From the NCBI GenBank assembly GCA_010093605.1, contig MU004192.1:1521112-1553376 (forward strand): a stretch of 32,265 nt of DNA, in the 5' to 3' direction. Position 1 is the first letter of the stretch; every line of letters begins with the position of its first letter. The translations under genes and the position numbers were made by a program. Shown here in pieces: positions 20,887 to 30,751 of this stretch. The DNA is from Lophium mytilinum (Eukaryota; Ascomycota; Dothideomycetes; Mytilinidiales; Mytilinidiaceae). The notes under the pieces are model-generated. The model was not told the DNA's origin, did not search any database, and saw only the letters and a program-made list of their open reading frames with translations.

Positions 20887-22143
20887 TCACAGCATCGGCG
20901 AAGGTGGGATGTCTGTGGGGAAGCAAGCCCATGCGCTCTGTGCTTGTGTAGCTGCCCTCCCATCACTCATGTGAGCAAAGTAGATCCGCCTAGAGACCTT
21001 CCGTTCACCGCAAGACAGGGACATCCAGAAGCTCTTCTGTCCTGCTATCCTTTGTTGAATCTCTCGGGCTTCCTCCTGCATTAGGTTAGAGAAGGTAGCG
21101 CTCAGAGCTTGTTGTGATGATTGAGCAGAGTTCGGCGAGAAATATACTAAAGCACGAATGCCGATTCGATCGAGGGCAGACCAAGCGATCTCTGGGGTGG
21201 CTAAAGGGTCTTCGACTAAGACGAAGCAATCCTGGTAGGATGAGTAGACTTCTTTGATCCTGTCGGACAAAACAGTCACCTTCATATCGAGATCTTCCCC
21301 TTCAGTCTCGGAATCTGGTTTTGCTAGAGCTTCGGCAACGTTGTTTGAGTCCGTGTCATATTCTTCGTTGACAAAACTGAACCAGTCAAAATCCGCAAAT
21401 GATGGAGCGATTGTTCCCGGACCTCCAGCTATTGGGGCTCCCGATGTCCGGGCGGCTTTTTGGACAGCCAGACTCCGAATACTTTCTGTCATGTCAAGCT
21501 GAGAGCATAGCAACAAAGCAGAATCCGTTTTGTTTGCTTGCCAGAGCTCTGTACACCACTCCAAGACGAAACCAGGTCGCGCATGGTCGCGCACCGTGGT
21601 TTCCAGTCTGAATTCCTCGCCTCTAGAAGACGGGCGGTTGAGGAACATACAGCCTCCTACTCGTAAACCCCGTGGGCCTAGACGGAAGGCTTCCGAATGA
21701 AATTTGATAGGGTTGCCCATGATAGAGGTTTCCGCGACGCATAGAGAGCTGAAAAGCTCATCCAGCACGAGGCCTTCGGACTTATGGACGGGCTTCGACG
21801 AGTTCGAACCAACGGATGGAGTTTTCCAGTAGCAAATGGCATTCTTGACCTCTTCACTTCTTGCAAAGTCGAGGCTAAGGAAATCGACATCAGAAGCGGA
21901 TAGATCAGAAACTGACCAGCAGTTCTTAGAGCTAATCGAGGAAGGCCAGGTGCGTGTAGTAGAAGAGGAAACGGTCGACGCATCCGTCGTATCAGACATG
22001 CTGATACTAGAATCGCTACCGCTCATACCACTAGCCGTAGAGTTTGAACGCATTCGACCCGTCTCTCGTGTTGGCGAGCTCAATGATGGAGGATTGCCAA
22101 ACAATTGGGGCACGGAAGCAACGCAAAACTCTTTCTCAGGCAT
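20887..22143 (-). CDS. Fungal PAS-like domain protein, function unknown
   Basis: A single exon of 418 residues from ATG 22143 (M-P-E-K-E-F-C-V). The same frame extends 49 codons upstream through a poly-Ser run but only from a non-ATG codon, so I use 22143. Residues 30-75 are Ser/Thr-rich and disordered. Around residues 155-215, E-T-S-I-M-G-N-P-I-K-F-H-S-E-A-F followed by G-L-R-V-G-G-C-M-F-L looks like a fungal PAS/LOV-type fold, but the LOV Cys motif (NCRFLQ) is absent, so flavin photochemistry is not expected. The second half has an acidic stretch (D-S-E-T-E-G-E-D-L-D) and a conserved-looking R-I-G-I-R-A-L-V-Y-F-S-P-N-S segment. No membrane segment or signal peptide is evident. The PAS call rests on motif appearance alone; a purely lineage-specific protein is the alternative. 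Confidence 0.68.
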   Translation of the reverse strand: MPEKEFCVASVPQLFGNPPSLSSPTRETGRMRSNSTASGMSGSDSSISMSDTTDASTVSSSTTRTWPSSISSKNCWSVSDLSASDVDFLSLDFARSEEVKNAICYWKTPSVGSNSSKPVHKSEGLVLDELFSSLCVAETSIMGNPIKFHSEAFRLGPRGLRVGGCMFLNRPSSRGEEFRLETTVRDHARPGFVLEWCTELWQANKTDSALLLCSQLDMTESIRSLAVQKAARTSGAPIAGGPGTIAPSFADFDWFSFVNEEYDTDSNNVAEALAKPDSETEGEDLDMKVTVLSDRIKEVYSSYQDCFVLVEDPLATPEIAWSALDRIGIRALVYFSPNSAQSSQQALSATFSNLMQEEAREIQQRIAGQKSFWMSLSCGERKVSRRIYFAHMSDGRAATQAQSAWACFPTDIPPSPML

Positions 22144-22599
22144 CTTAGTAGACAGTGCGAAACGATCGTCTTCTTTTGCCGTGAAGCAAGGCTTGGGGGA
22201 TTGTAGAACTTGAATGAGGATCCAGGAGTGTGATGACGATGACGATGACGACGAGTGCAGGGTTTCATCTTGCGATACAATCAAGATCAATACTTATACG
22301 CTCCACAGTCGACGCATTGTGTACCGACATTGTCTCACTTGAGTATAATTCCTTAAAGCGTGTTCGGAGACAAAGAAGTTTAGAAGCGTGAGAACAAAGC
22401 CATGGTCTAGAAGTGAGACGGTCTGAAACAGCTCGAGTGATAAAACAAGTGATAAACGCGTGTTCCTACATTCCGCGGTCCTAGGTGGCATCGCGACCTA
22501 GCAGGTTGCTCGAAAGGATAATCAGAGCAGTGTGTACAGATATATAACGAAATAGTATAAGTTCTATCTTCACTATTCACCTTCATAATCAGAGGACCC
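22144..22599. other. Intergenic region upstream of the PAS-like gene
   Basis: This contains the promoter of the PAS-like gene and the 3' end of the ABHD-like gene (both minus). A short GATGAC-type hexamer repeat at about 22231-22256 encodes the poly-Ser run of the non-ATG upstream extension. No gene is supported. Confidence 0.5.
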
Positions 22600-23829
22600 C
22601 TAGGCCCTGAGAAACTTGACAACTGCGTCTCTGCCTTGGGATTTAGAGGTTGCTTCAGTGTGAAGAGCGCCCTGAACATCATGCCTTGTAAGGTTGAATT
22701 TTAGTTGCCGACATAGACGTTGGAGGTCGTCTGCCTGGTCAGAAGGAACAATCTCGTCTCGACCAGCCGTGATAAGCAATATTGGCATACTTGCACCCGC
22801 AGGAGTTATAGCTATGGCCCGCAGTGCCTCTTCATTGTCCCACCAGTTCCATAGGAAGGGTGAGAGGTAGCGGTATGGCAGCCACTTCTGAGGGTACAGA
22901 CTTACTAGCATGCGTTTGATGCTAACAAAGGGTGTCTCCAATATGATGCCGTGAAGCTGGAGGTTCCTTGACTCATTAGATTGGAGCAGACGAGAAGCAG
23001 CTCCAGCTGCAACCGACGCCCCGATACTCTGGCCCCAGAGGACTAATTTTGGGCGACTTCTCGTGGAATGATCCTCGAACCGGGTTTGGGCCCAGGCTAT
23101 GGCTGCGTCAGCATCCATCTCAATCCCTCTTTGAGATGCTCTGCCTTGAGAAGTCCAGAAACCCCTGTAGGACACAGCGACGAGCGTGTACTGGTTGCCG
23201 GGATTGAGAGAGTTCAACACTTTAGAAAGCGTCGGCAATCGAGGCGGAAGGGAAGAGGCGTTCCTGTGTGTCGTGAGCGGACTGAATCCTCTTATTTGAT
23301 TTTCTGCATCCGGCCTGACCTACCCTTGAAAGTAGAGTACGACAACGTGGCTGGAGCTCGGTCCTGCAGAAGTACCATGAGTTTCGTCTTGTAGCTGGCC
23401 TATACACAGGGAAATTCGAGTCCCGTCTATCGAGGTGATCCGTTGTTCCTCCCAATGAACCGAACCACACGTGCGGGTATAATCTGCGATCTTCTCCCGT
23501 CGGGAATAGGGTGGTACGGACGGCATATAAATGATTTTGTTCTGAAAGAGGATCATCATGCAGCATTTGTAGAACCACAGTGTTAAAGCAAGGCCGACAA
23601 AGACCACCGGAGGCGTGATGACTGGTATTATCGCAATGCTAGAGAAGTGCCGTTTGTATGCCTCAATTGCAGGAGCGCATGGGCATACGACGCGTCCGCG
23701 TGAACGGTGATGGTCGAGAGGCAGCAAGTTGGAGGGAACAACGCATGTCAGTCGGCATTTTCGGAGGCTGTGCAGGGTCTGGCGCATATATATACGAGAG
23801 GAAATGGGAGTGTAGACCTTGGAGAGCAT
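22600..23829 (-). CDS. ABHD13/Bem46-like membrane-anchored alpha/beta hydrolase
   Basis: Exons are 23324-23829 and 22600-23263, joined over a 60-nt intron (GTAGGT...CACAG) that keeps frame in the segment Y-F-Q-G-N-A-S-S. From ATG 23829 the protein has 389 residues. An N-terminal membrane anchor lies at about residues 70-100 (I-P-V-I-T-P-P-V-V-F-V-G-L-A-L-T-L-W), followed by the family mark N-K-I-I-Y-M-P-S. The hydrolase core has V-S-Y-R-G-F-W-T-S-Q-G, the nucleophile elbow G-Q-S-I-G-A, a catalytic Asp in A-G-R-D-E-I-V-P and a catalytic His in G-A-L-H-T-E. Relatives are yeast YNL320W, fission yeast Bem46 and animal ABHD13; substrates are poorly known. The first 60 residues are unusual for the family, so the true start could be a later Met or involve an unseen 5' intron. 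It is divergent from HIS4. Confidence 0.83.
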
Positions 23830-24052
23830 GCTCAAGGGGGCCGATGCTGGCTCTGCATTGTTCAAGTTTTGGTGTTGAAGCGTGACGCGGAAAAAGAAAA
23901 CGCGACGTCAAATATTCTAAACGATGACTCTCTCTCCGAAAGCGGCGTGCCCCACCACCGAACTCTGTCATCGGTTTTTTCTTTCTCTGCGTTCTCTTCT
24001 CCAATTCAACCCTCTATACAGCACTTCCTGCGAGAGCAGGACTCACGACAGC
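23830..24052. promoter_or_regulatory. Compact divergent promoter, ABHD-like gene / HIS4
   Basis: Only about 223 bp separate the two start codons. It contains CGACGTCA (23905-23912, CRE-like) and ATGACTCT with a TGACTC core at 23925-23930, the half-matching core of the Gcn4/CPC1 amino-acid control site that is known to drive HIS4 in yeast. An ATG at 23924 is in frame with HIS4 and would add 43 residues. Confidence 0.45.
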
Positions 24053-26804
24053 ATGACGTCTACATTTCTCACCTCAATCGATCTCGCGAGCTACGCCAAT
24101 CCCTCCAGCGGCCCCGACTTCAACGCACTCGGTCTCGTCGGCCACGTCTTCACCAAAGTCGACCCAGCTGCCATTGACAATGCGTTCCTCTACCTGCAGC
24201 GTACGATTGGCCTTGTATCGACGTACTTCGATGTCACGTCGCTGGCCTCAGTCGACGAGATTGTGTCGCTCCTAGATTCTGGCGCTTCGAAAGTCTTCGT
24301 GACGCGCCCCCAATTGGATCAACTTGTTTCTGCCAACATATCCCAGGAGAGGCTGGTGCTTGCTATGCCTGGGAACACAAGAGATGAAGTCATAAACGCC
24401 ATCGCTGGGACCGCAGTGGACGTCTATTCCCACCAGGTGCACGATGTAGAGCTGGTTGAAGCATGGCTCAAGGAGTACGGCACAGACCGACCTGAGGTCT
24501 ACGCCTCGTTCCTCGAGCCTAGCCTTGACAGTGCACTGCGCATATCCCGTCTCTCTGCGATTCCGATCCTGCCCGTAAATCTTCTCACTGTGGACCCCAA
24601 GGCTCAACCAGAGCTAATCAGCGTCGCCAAAATTCTGCTCGCAAATGCTACGAGTGACAGACCCGATGGACTCTTCACGACTCTTGTTGCAGATGAGCGA
24701 GGAGTGGCATTAGGCCTCGTATACAGTAATGAAGAAAGCGTTTCGGAGAGTCTAAGAACGGGGCGTGGTGTATACCAAAGCCGGAAACGTGGACTGTGGT
24801 ACAAAGGTGAAAGCAGTGGTGACGTCCAGGAGCTGGTAAGCATCAGCTTGGATTGCGATCATGACTGCTTGCGATTCATCGTAAAGCAAAAGGGCAGAGG
24901 TATGGCCTACAGAATTACATCTCGTCAAACACGAAGATAACCATCCACAGGGTTCTGCCATTTGGCTACTGCGACATGTTTTGGCCAGTATCGCGGTCTT
25001 TCCCGCCTACAACAGACCCTCCAGGAGCGTAAGGAGTCCGCACCGGAAGGCTCGTACACAGCTCGGCTGTTCAATGATTCAAAATTGTTGAATGCCAAGA
25101 TAATAGAGGAAGCAAATGAGTTGTGCGAGGCCAACACGAAATCTGAGACAGCTTTTGAAGCCGCAGATCTAATCTACTTTACCCTAACTAAATGCGTAGC
25201 TGCTGGCGTAACCCTGGAAGACGTTGAAAGAAATCTTGATGCGAAAAGCGTTAAGGTAAAGAGAAGGAGAGGGGATGCCAAGCCGCAGTATACATCCCAA
25301 GCAGTGGTGGCTGGTGGGCAAAGTAATGGCAATACGGCAAAGGAAGCCGTCAAGGAAGCAGCCTCTGTTCCGAAGAGTCAATCGGACCAAGCGGGGCTTC
25401 AAGCAGGCAGGATACAGATGAAGCGATACATCACGTCTGAGCAGTCCCCTCAGACAATCGAAGCTGTACTACAGCGGCCTTCACAAAAATCTGGCGAGCA
25501 GATCATGGGAATCGTTCGCCCAATCATTGACGCAGTTAAGTCTCGAGGGGATGCTGCACTACTGGAGTACACGCAAAAGTTCGACAAGGCAACTTCGCTC
25601 AGCTCGCCAGTCCTCCACGCTCCATTTCATCCATCGCTGATGCAGCTGCCTCCTGAGACAATAAAAGCCATCGACATCTCGTTCGAGAATATCAGAAAGT
25701 TTCACGCCGCCCAAAAGGAAGACAAACCGCTTTCCGTTGAAACTATGCCTGGGGTCGTCTGCTCTCGGTTTTCCCGTGCGATTGAACGTGTCGGCCTCTA
25801 CGTGCCTGGCGGTACTGCCGTTTTGCCATCGACAGCGATGATGCTGGGAGTGCCTGCCATGGTGGCGGGCTGTAAAAAGATTGTGATTGCGTCGCCACCG
25901 AGACCCGATGGATCCATTACCCCTGAGATTGTTTATGTTGCGCATAAGGTTGGAGCTGAAAGCATCCTCTTAGCTGGGGGCGCCCAAGCGGTTGCGGCCC
26001 TCGCTTACGGAACGGAGAGTGTGTCTAAGGTTGACAAAATCTTAGGGCCAGGCAACCAATTCGTTACCGCGGCGAAGATGTTTGTATCCAACGATACTAG
26101 CGCCGGGGTGAGCATAGATATGCCTGCCGGCCCCAGTGAGGTTCTGGTCATTGCGGACGCATCAGCAAATCCTGCTTTCGTGGCGTCGGATCTTCTCAGT
26201 CAAGCGGAGCACGGCGTTGATTCTCAGGTTATACTCATCGCAGTAGACCTGACCCAAGGTCAACTCGGAGCAATCGAAGACGAATTGCACGCACAAGCCA
26301 ATGCTCTGCCGCGCGTGGATATTGTTAGAGGAGCGATTGAACACTCGGTGACACTCGTCGTAAAAGACATCGTCGAAGCAATGAGGCTCAGCAACCTCTA
26401 TGCCCCCGAGCATCTCATCTTACAGGTGCAGAATGCTGAGGGCGTCGTTGCCTTAGTCGAGAATGCTGGTAGTGTGTTCATTGGAGAGTGGACACCAGAG
26501 AGCGTGGGTGATTACTCTGCAGGCGTCAACCATTCGCTGCGTAAGTGACAAGTCCAACTTTACAGCACGAGTATTACTATTGTGTATATTAGCATGCTAA
26601 CCTGAAGCTGCAGCGACGTATGGTTATGCCAAACAATACTCAGGAGTAAATCTAGGCTCCTATATCAAGCACATCACTAGTTCCCAGTTGACACTAGAGG
26701 GGCTGCGTAATGTAGGAGGTGCAGTAATGCAGCTAGCGAAGGTCGAAGAACTAGAGGCGCATCGTAGAGCGGTCGGAATCCGACTAGGTGAGTTGTATTA
26801 CTAG
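24053..26804 (+). CDS. HIS4: HIS4: trifunctional histidine biosynthesis enzyme
   Basis: Exons are 24053-24899, 24951-26540 and 26614-26804, giving 875 residues. Intron 1 (51 nt, GTATGG...CACAG) splits the G-R-G-F-C-H motif; intron 2 (73 nt, GTAAGT, GCTAAC, GCAG) splits N-H-S-L-P-T-Y-G-Y-A. Residues about 205-295 are phosphoribosyl-AMP cyclohydrolase (W-Y-K-G-E-S-S-G, D-C-D-H-D-C-L). Residues about 300-385 are phosphoribosyl-ATP pyrophosphatase (A-P-E-G-S-Y-T-A-R-L, K-I-I-E-E-A-N-E-L). After a linker, residues 439-875 are histidinol dehydrogenase (G-G-A-Q-A-V-A-A-L-A-Y-G-T, G-P-G-N-Q-F-V-T-A-A-K, D-M-P-A-G-P-S-E-V-L, Q-A-E-H-G, A-P-E-H-L). It catalyses steps 2, 3 and the last two oxidations (step 10) of histidine synthesis in the cytosol. 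ATG 24053 matches usual fungal HIS4 starts. The tail may use another 5' site (GTGAGT at 26788), giving an alternative C terminus. Confidence 0.96.
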
Positions 26805-27635
26805 ATAGGGTCGGAGGCCTATTATGAGTGCAATACTTGCTCGTTCGAGCAATCATATGTGCTCAGCATCCAAAAGTCTGGGTATGTGTGCTACGTAGGT
26901 GAGAAAAAAAGTCTGAACTAAAACTACCTCCTTCTTTTAGCAGGCAATACAATATAGCTACCACTTTCCAGGAGATTGTACCTATAACGCGCTCTTCATA
27001 TAATACGCTCCTTTTATTTGCACCGGAATCACATGGACCCCATCACGTGTCCTTGTTACATAAACCCCGCTTAGCGTTAGAGGCCAGCGGCCTACCTCTC
27101 GGCCGGCCCTCTGCGCCCTCTTCTTACACCTTCGTCTGAATACACAGCATAATGAGGTCGTCTTTCTCAATACTCGTATTGCACCGTAACATTCTTTCTA
27201 ACAATAGCCCAATGTTATCTTAGATAGGCTGCTACTTCTTAGGAAGTGTAACTAGCGGGAAATCGCATCTGTCCACCCTCGATCCTTATCTCCACTCTCA
27301 TTCCTTGCCCAATAATTATACCAAGCGTTAAGAACTATACCCAACGGAGTTTATACTGGAGTACAGCTCGGCCTCCGCACACGGCTATTTGCTGTCGCGA
27401 CGCCATCTCTCCCCGACGGAGACTCACCAATCCTATCTTCGGATCATGACTATGCTATGGCTGGATGAAGCCTAATGCTGGTTCTCGGTACTGCCGCGTT
27501 CGCTTCTCAAGTAACCCAGTCATTACCATCTTCCGCATCACACGATATATCCATCTCTTTCACGTAATCTGAAAACCTCTCTATCATCCAGCCTGACCGA
27601 ACGGAGCTGGTAATTTGAGCATCAGCGCCATCGCT
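26805..27635. other. Gene-free spacer between HIS4 and the glycosyltransferase
   Basis: Both flanking genes end here (convergent). I find no coding frame of substance; the small minus-strand frame at 26982-27170 has no family similarity. The sequence looks unique and of normal composition. Confidence 0.5.
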
Positions 27636-29076
27636 TCACGCAACCATCTTTGAGCGCAGACAACCCCCAGCTGCATTGGAATACTCTAGACACTGCGAGG
27701 TTGCCTTGTATCCTTGCTTGACTTCGTTCGAGATGGAGCATCTGCCAGCGGCATACGAAAACTGGAGGCAACTAGGTTTGGTTTCGCAAATAGCCTTACA
27801 GTTCTGAAAAGATTTTGGACCCTCTTTCTCAGCCTGCGAAAGACCCCGCATCTGCTCATCTGACAGCTTTAAAAATGCGTCTCCGCTGTACTCCGTCCCG
27901 ATAGACAGGTTATCCCAATCGCTGCGCTCGGCAGGAAGCTGAGAGAGGATAAAATCTTTGAATACGTCGCGGTGTCGCATAGTGGTAGCGGAGTTGCCAG
28001 CCCGGAGATGCCAGTCCTGCTCAAACTTCCACAGCATGCGCACTTCATCGTGGCGCATGTGATGATAGGTAACCGGAGCAAAGCACCAGGGCTTCTTGTC
28101 GGCCTTGGTGATGTTATAATCCAGCGCCGACACGGTATCGCCCTGAAAATGCGGGAACGCCCAAAATAAGTGTATGTTGACATCATTTAGCGCTTTACCT
28201 AGTACCACGTCGCCTGCCCACTCTTTATTCGTGTACTGCGCATACTCATCCACATGTGCCCTCCAGTGTTCCGTTACTCTGCGAACGGCGGTGTTTGAGA
28301 GCGCGAATCCGGATCCACCATGCGCAAAGAGGACATCACCAATATACATATGCTTGCCAATGTAGTGTGGTTCGCTTGGGTCGAACTTGGCGAGATATTG
28401 CAATAGATTCGGCCAGATGATGTATGTATCCGGCTCGATGAAGACGAACCACTTTGCATCCGGCTGATAGCGCAGCGCCTTGTTGACCATGGGCAAGAAC
28501 TTCCACTTGTCGAGCTTCCAGCCTGGGTTCTGTATCGCGCCGGCAGGGCCGCTGCCAAATTTAATAGTGCTGTTCAGTCCTTCTCTTCCGTGCAATCGGA
28601 GACGATTGTATAGCTCGAACTCTGGGACTGTGTTCTTGAGTGTGTCATCGACTTCATCGAGTACATCGTAGATATGGCGGCCATGGACATCTTCTTCGAA
28701 GTCAGAGTAGATGATGTGATTATGGACGCAGCGGAGAGTAGTGTCAAAATGCACCGGGAACTTCTCAAGCACTTCCGTGGCTCCTGTTCTAAACACAAGC
28801 AAGATATCTTTCGACAGAGGGAATCCCGGGCAATGAGGTCCAGTATCTTGCTCAGATGGTTTGACCAAAGGTGACGAAAACGATTTGACCAAAGGTGATG
28901 AGAATGATTTGACCATAGGTGACTGACGGAACTGGCGAGCGGTGGAGAAAATGATACAGCACCAAGCAAGCTGCAAATGCAAGTAGAGTAATGCGGTGGC
29001 GTCGTCGGAGAATAACGCTGGGACCAGACCAGTGCTTGTTCCACCGCCCCTCAGGACCCTTCAGATCTCTGGACAT
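27636..29076 (-). CDS. GT31-like type II membrane glycosyltransferase
   Basis: ATG 29076 opens a short basic N terminus (M-S-R-D-L-K) and a signal anchor (I-T-L-L-A-F-A-A-C-L-V-L-Y-H-F-L), as expected for a Golgi enzyme. That frame stops at about 28852. The catalytic part is in another frame, ending at 27636: L-L-V-F-R-T-G-A-T-E near its start, then W-K-F-L-P-M-V-N, the metal-binding region W-F-V-F-I-E-P-D-T-Y, G-G-S-G-F-A-L-S (fringe-like), E-W-A-G-D-V-V-L-G, and a cysteine-rich tail C-K-A-I-C...C-L-Q-F-S-Y-A-A-G-R-C-S-I. This matches fungal fringe/GT31-type transferases with a PAN-like tail. The two frames overlap across a 24-bp tandem repeat (28855-28925). The link needs either a short intron of length 3n+1 or a one-base change, and I cannot place a convincing splice pair. 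Sugar and acceptor are unknown. Confidence 0.8.
28855..28925. repeat. 24-bp tandem repeat inside the glycosyltransferase stem
   Basis: The unit GATTTGACCAAAGGTGACGA (plus strand, unit length 24) occurs nearly three times with a few substitutions. In the anchor frame it encodes V-T-F-G-Q-I-V-F-like octads; in the catalytic frame it encodes S-S-P-L-V-K-S-F octads. Confidence 0.8.
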
Positions 29077-30294
29077 AATGTAATAAGGAAAAGGTAGGAG
29101 ACAATGGGAAAACGCTGTCGCGACGTTTGCCCGCGTAAGAGAGTCATTTTCATTAAAAAACGAAACCTACGGCGCGTAGCTGTAGATTGCGGCACAGTAT
29201 GCAACGCCTCAACCCTAGGCACCTCACGGCGCGTAGCTAGTGTTGCGGCACAGTACTCAAATAGCAAACCCTTCGCTACGATACTGCGGAATCTTTTTTC
29301 TACACCGTCAAGATTTGAAGTGAGAGATGAGAATACCGAGAACCTTTGCATCGACCTCAAGTTTTGGTGAACGGCTCCTTCGAATTTCCTAGGGCATATT
29401 CCCTTACTTCTAGGAAAGGTTCTACCGTAAATGTTTCATGGGCGACACAGTATCCTAGCATCAATCTGTACTCTTACTAGAGAGGCAAGGTGGCCAACAG
29501 TCCAAATAGTTGCTGAGTGACTCTGCAGCAACTTCAACCAGTGAAGCGTGGACTGATAGAAGACAGCCAAGTTAGCACTCGACTGGTACCAATGGGAGGT
29601 CTTGGCCGTTGAGACCAATCTCACGGTACCCTATATGGTCCAAATCGTGAATGGACACGGAACGCGGTAGGAGTCGACAGGTGGAGACTTCTGGGGGAGC
29701 AGCTAGTATGTACATATAGCCGGACAAACTAGAGTAGCCATCGGCTTTCTCAAGCACTCATCAACCGCTTCCTTCCTCAAGCACTCCCTCTCCTGCTTTG
29801 TCGACCTCTTTGCCGTTGTTGACAAGCAACATTCTTGTGTCTACCTCCTCGTCAATTACAGCTCAACATAACCTACTGCCGTTGGCAATTGAGGCAATAG
29901 CACAAACGGCGTCGTTGGCTTAAGCATTGCCGTGAGCATAATATTGATTGGCATTGCTACATGTTCTCTTTCATAACTCAGGCGTCGACGCCGCAAAACC
30001 TCTAAAGCATTCGTGGCCTCGCTGCTATCCCCCGCTAGCGAAGTTTTTACTGAATATGGGCAGTTCATGCTATTGCGCCTTTAGAGCTGCAAGACATAAG
30101 TCCGTGCTACGAACTGCCGGTTTTAGAAACTAAGAGGCAGACAATGGCGCAAGTTGAGTGGGGTTCAAGGCAAGGCAGGATAATTTGAGCATTATCTAAA
30201 CGGCGTGATTATAGTTACAACAGCGCACAGAGACAATGACTATATGCAGGGGTGGAGTTTAGTAGCTTAGGTGTACAAGTGTACTTATCTATAT
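29077..30294. other. Gene-free flank between the glycosyltransferase and Copia copy 2
   Basis: This holds the glycosyltransferase promoter. An ATG-initiated frame at 29104-29370 (plus, 88 residues) shows no similarity I recognise, and others are shorter. An imperfect direct repeat beginning CGGCGCGTAGCT and ending TTGCGGCACAGTA occurs at about 29171-29200 and 29229-29257. The composition is normal until the LTR at 30295. Confidence 0.5.
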
Positions 30295-30558
30295 TGTCAA
30301 AGGTATAGAGTCGATGGGAGAATAGATGGATAGATAGATAGATAGGAATTGTATTGCTTGAGCTCTATTCTACATTAACAGCAACAGAGTTGTATATATA
30401 CAGCAATTAATGCATTATAAAATGTTTCTCTAACGTTCTTGTAACGTTATCTAACGTTCGTTGTATCACGTTCAAACGCTCACGGTTTTATTCCCTTTAA
30501 TAGCTTTTAAGCCTATTATGCGTAAGGATATAACGCTTATGCTATTATAATCCTTACA
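30295..30558 (-). repeat. 3' LTR of Copia copy 2 (inverted orientation)
   Basis: This 264-bp LTR has intact TG...CA ends (on the minus strand TGTAAGG...TGACA). It is the least changed LTR in the window, with about 25 CpA/TpG sites by eye. The outer flank is TATAT (30290-30294); the matching duplication, if any, lies outside the window. Confidence 0.88.
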
Positions 30559-30603
30559 CACTCCCTTAAGCGTTATATGCTTATTTTATATATTCTTTTT
30601 TAA

Positions 30604-30661
<58 letters not shown>

Positions 30662-30751
30662 TTTCTTCTTTACATAGATAGATAGATAGATAGATAGAAT
30701 CTATATATTTATCTATTTATATAATAGAGTTATATCTATATATCTATATAT

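Noticed and set aside
22144-22290. Poly-Ser N-terminal extension of the PAS-like protein
   Set aside because: It begins at a TTG codon and consists largely of a hexamer repeat.
23924-24052. In-frame upstream ATG giving HIS4 a 43-residue extension
   Set aside because: The extension lacks similarity to HIS4 N termini; ATG 24053 has a good context and the usual HIS4 start. Kept only as an alternative.
29104-29370. ATG-initiated 88-codon frame next to the glycosyltransferase
   Set aside because: No recognised family or supporting signal; it overlaps a short direct repeat and the likely promoter.
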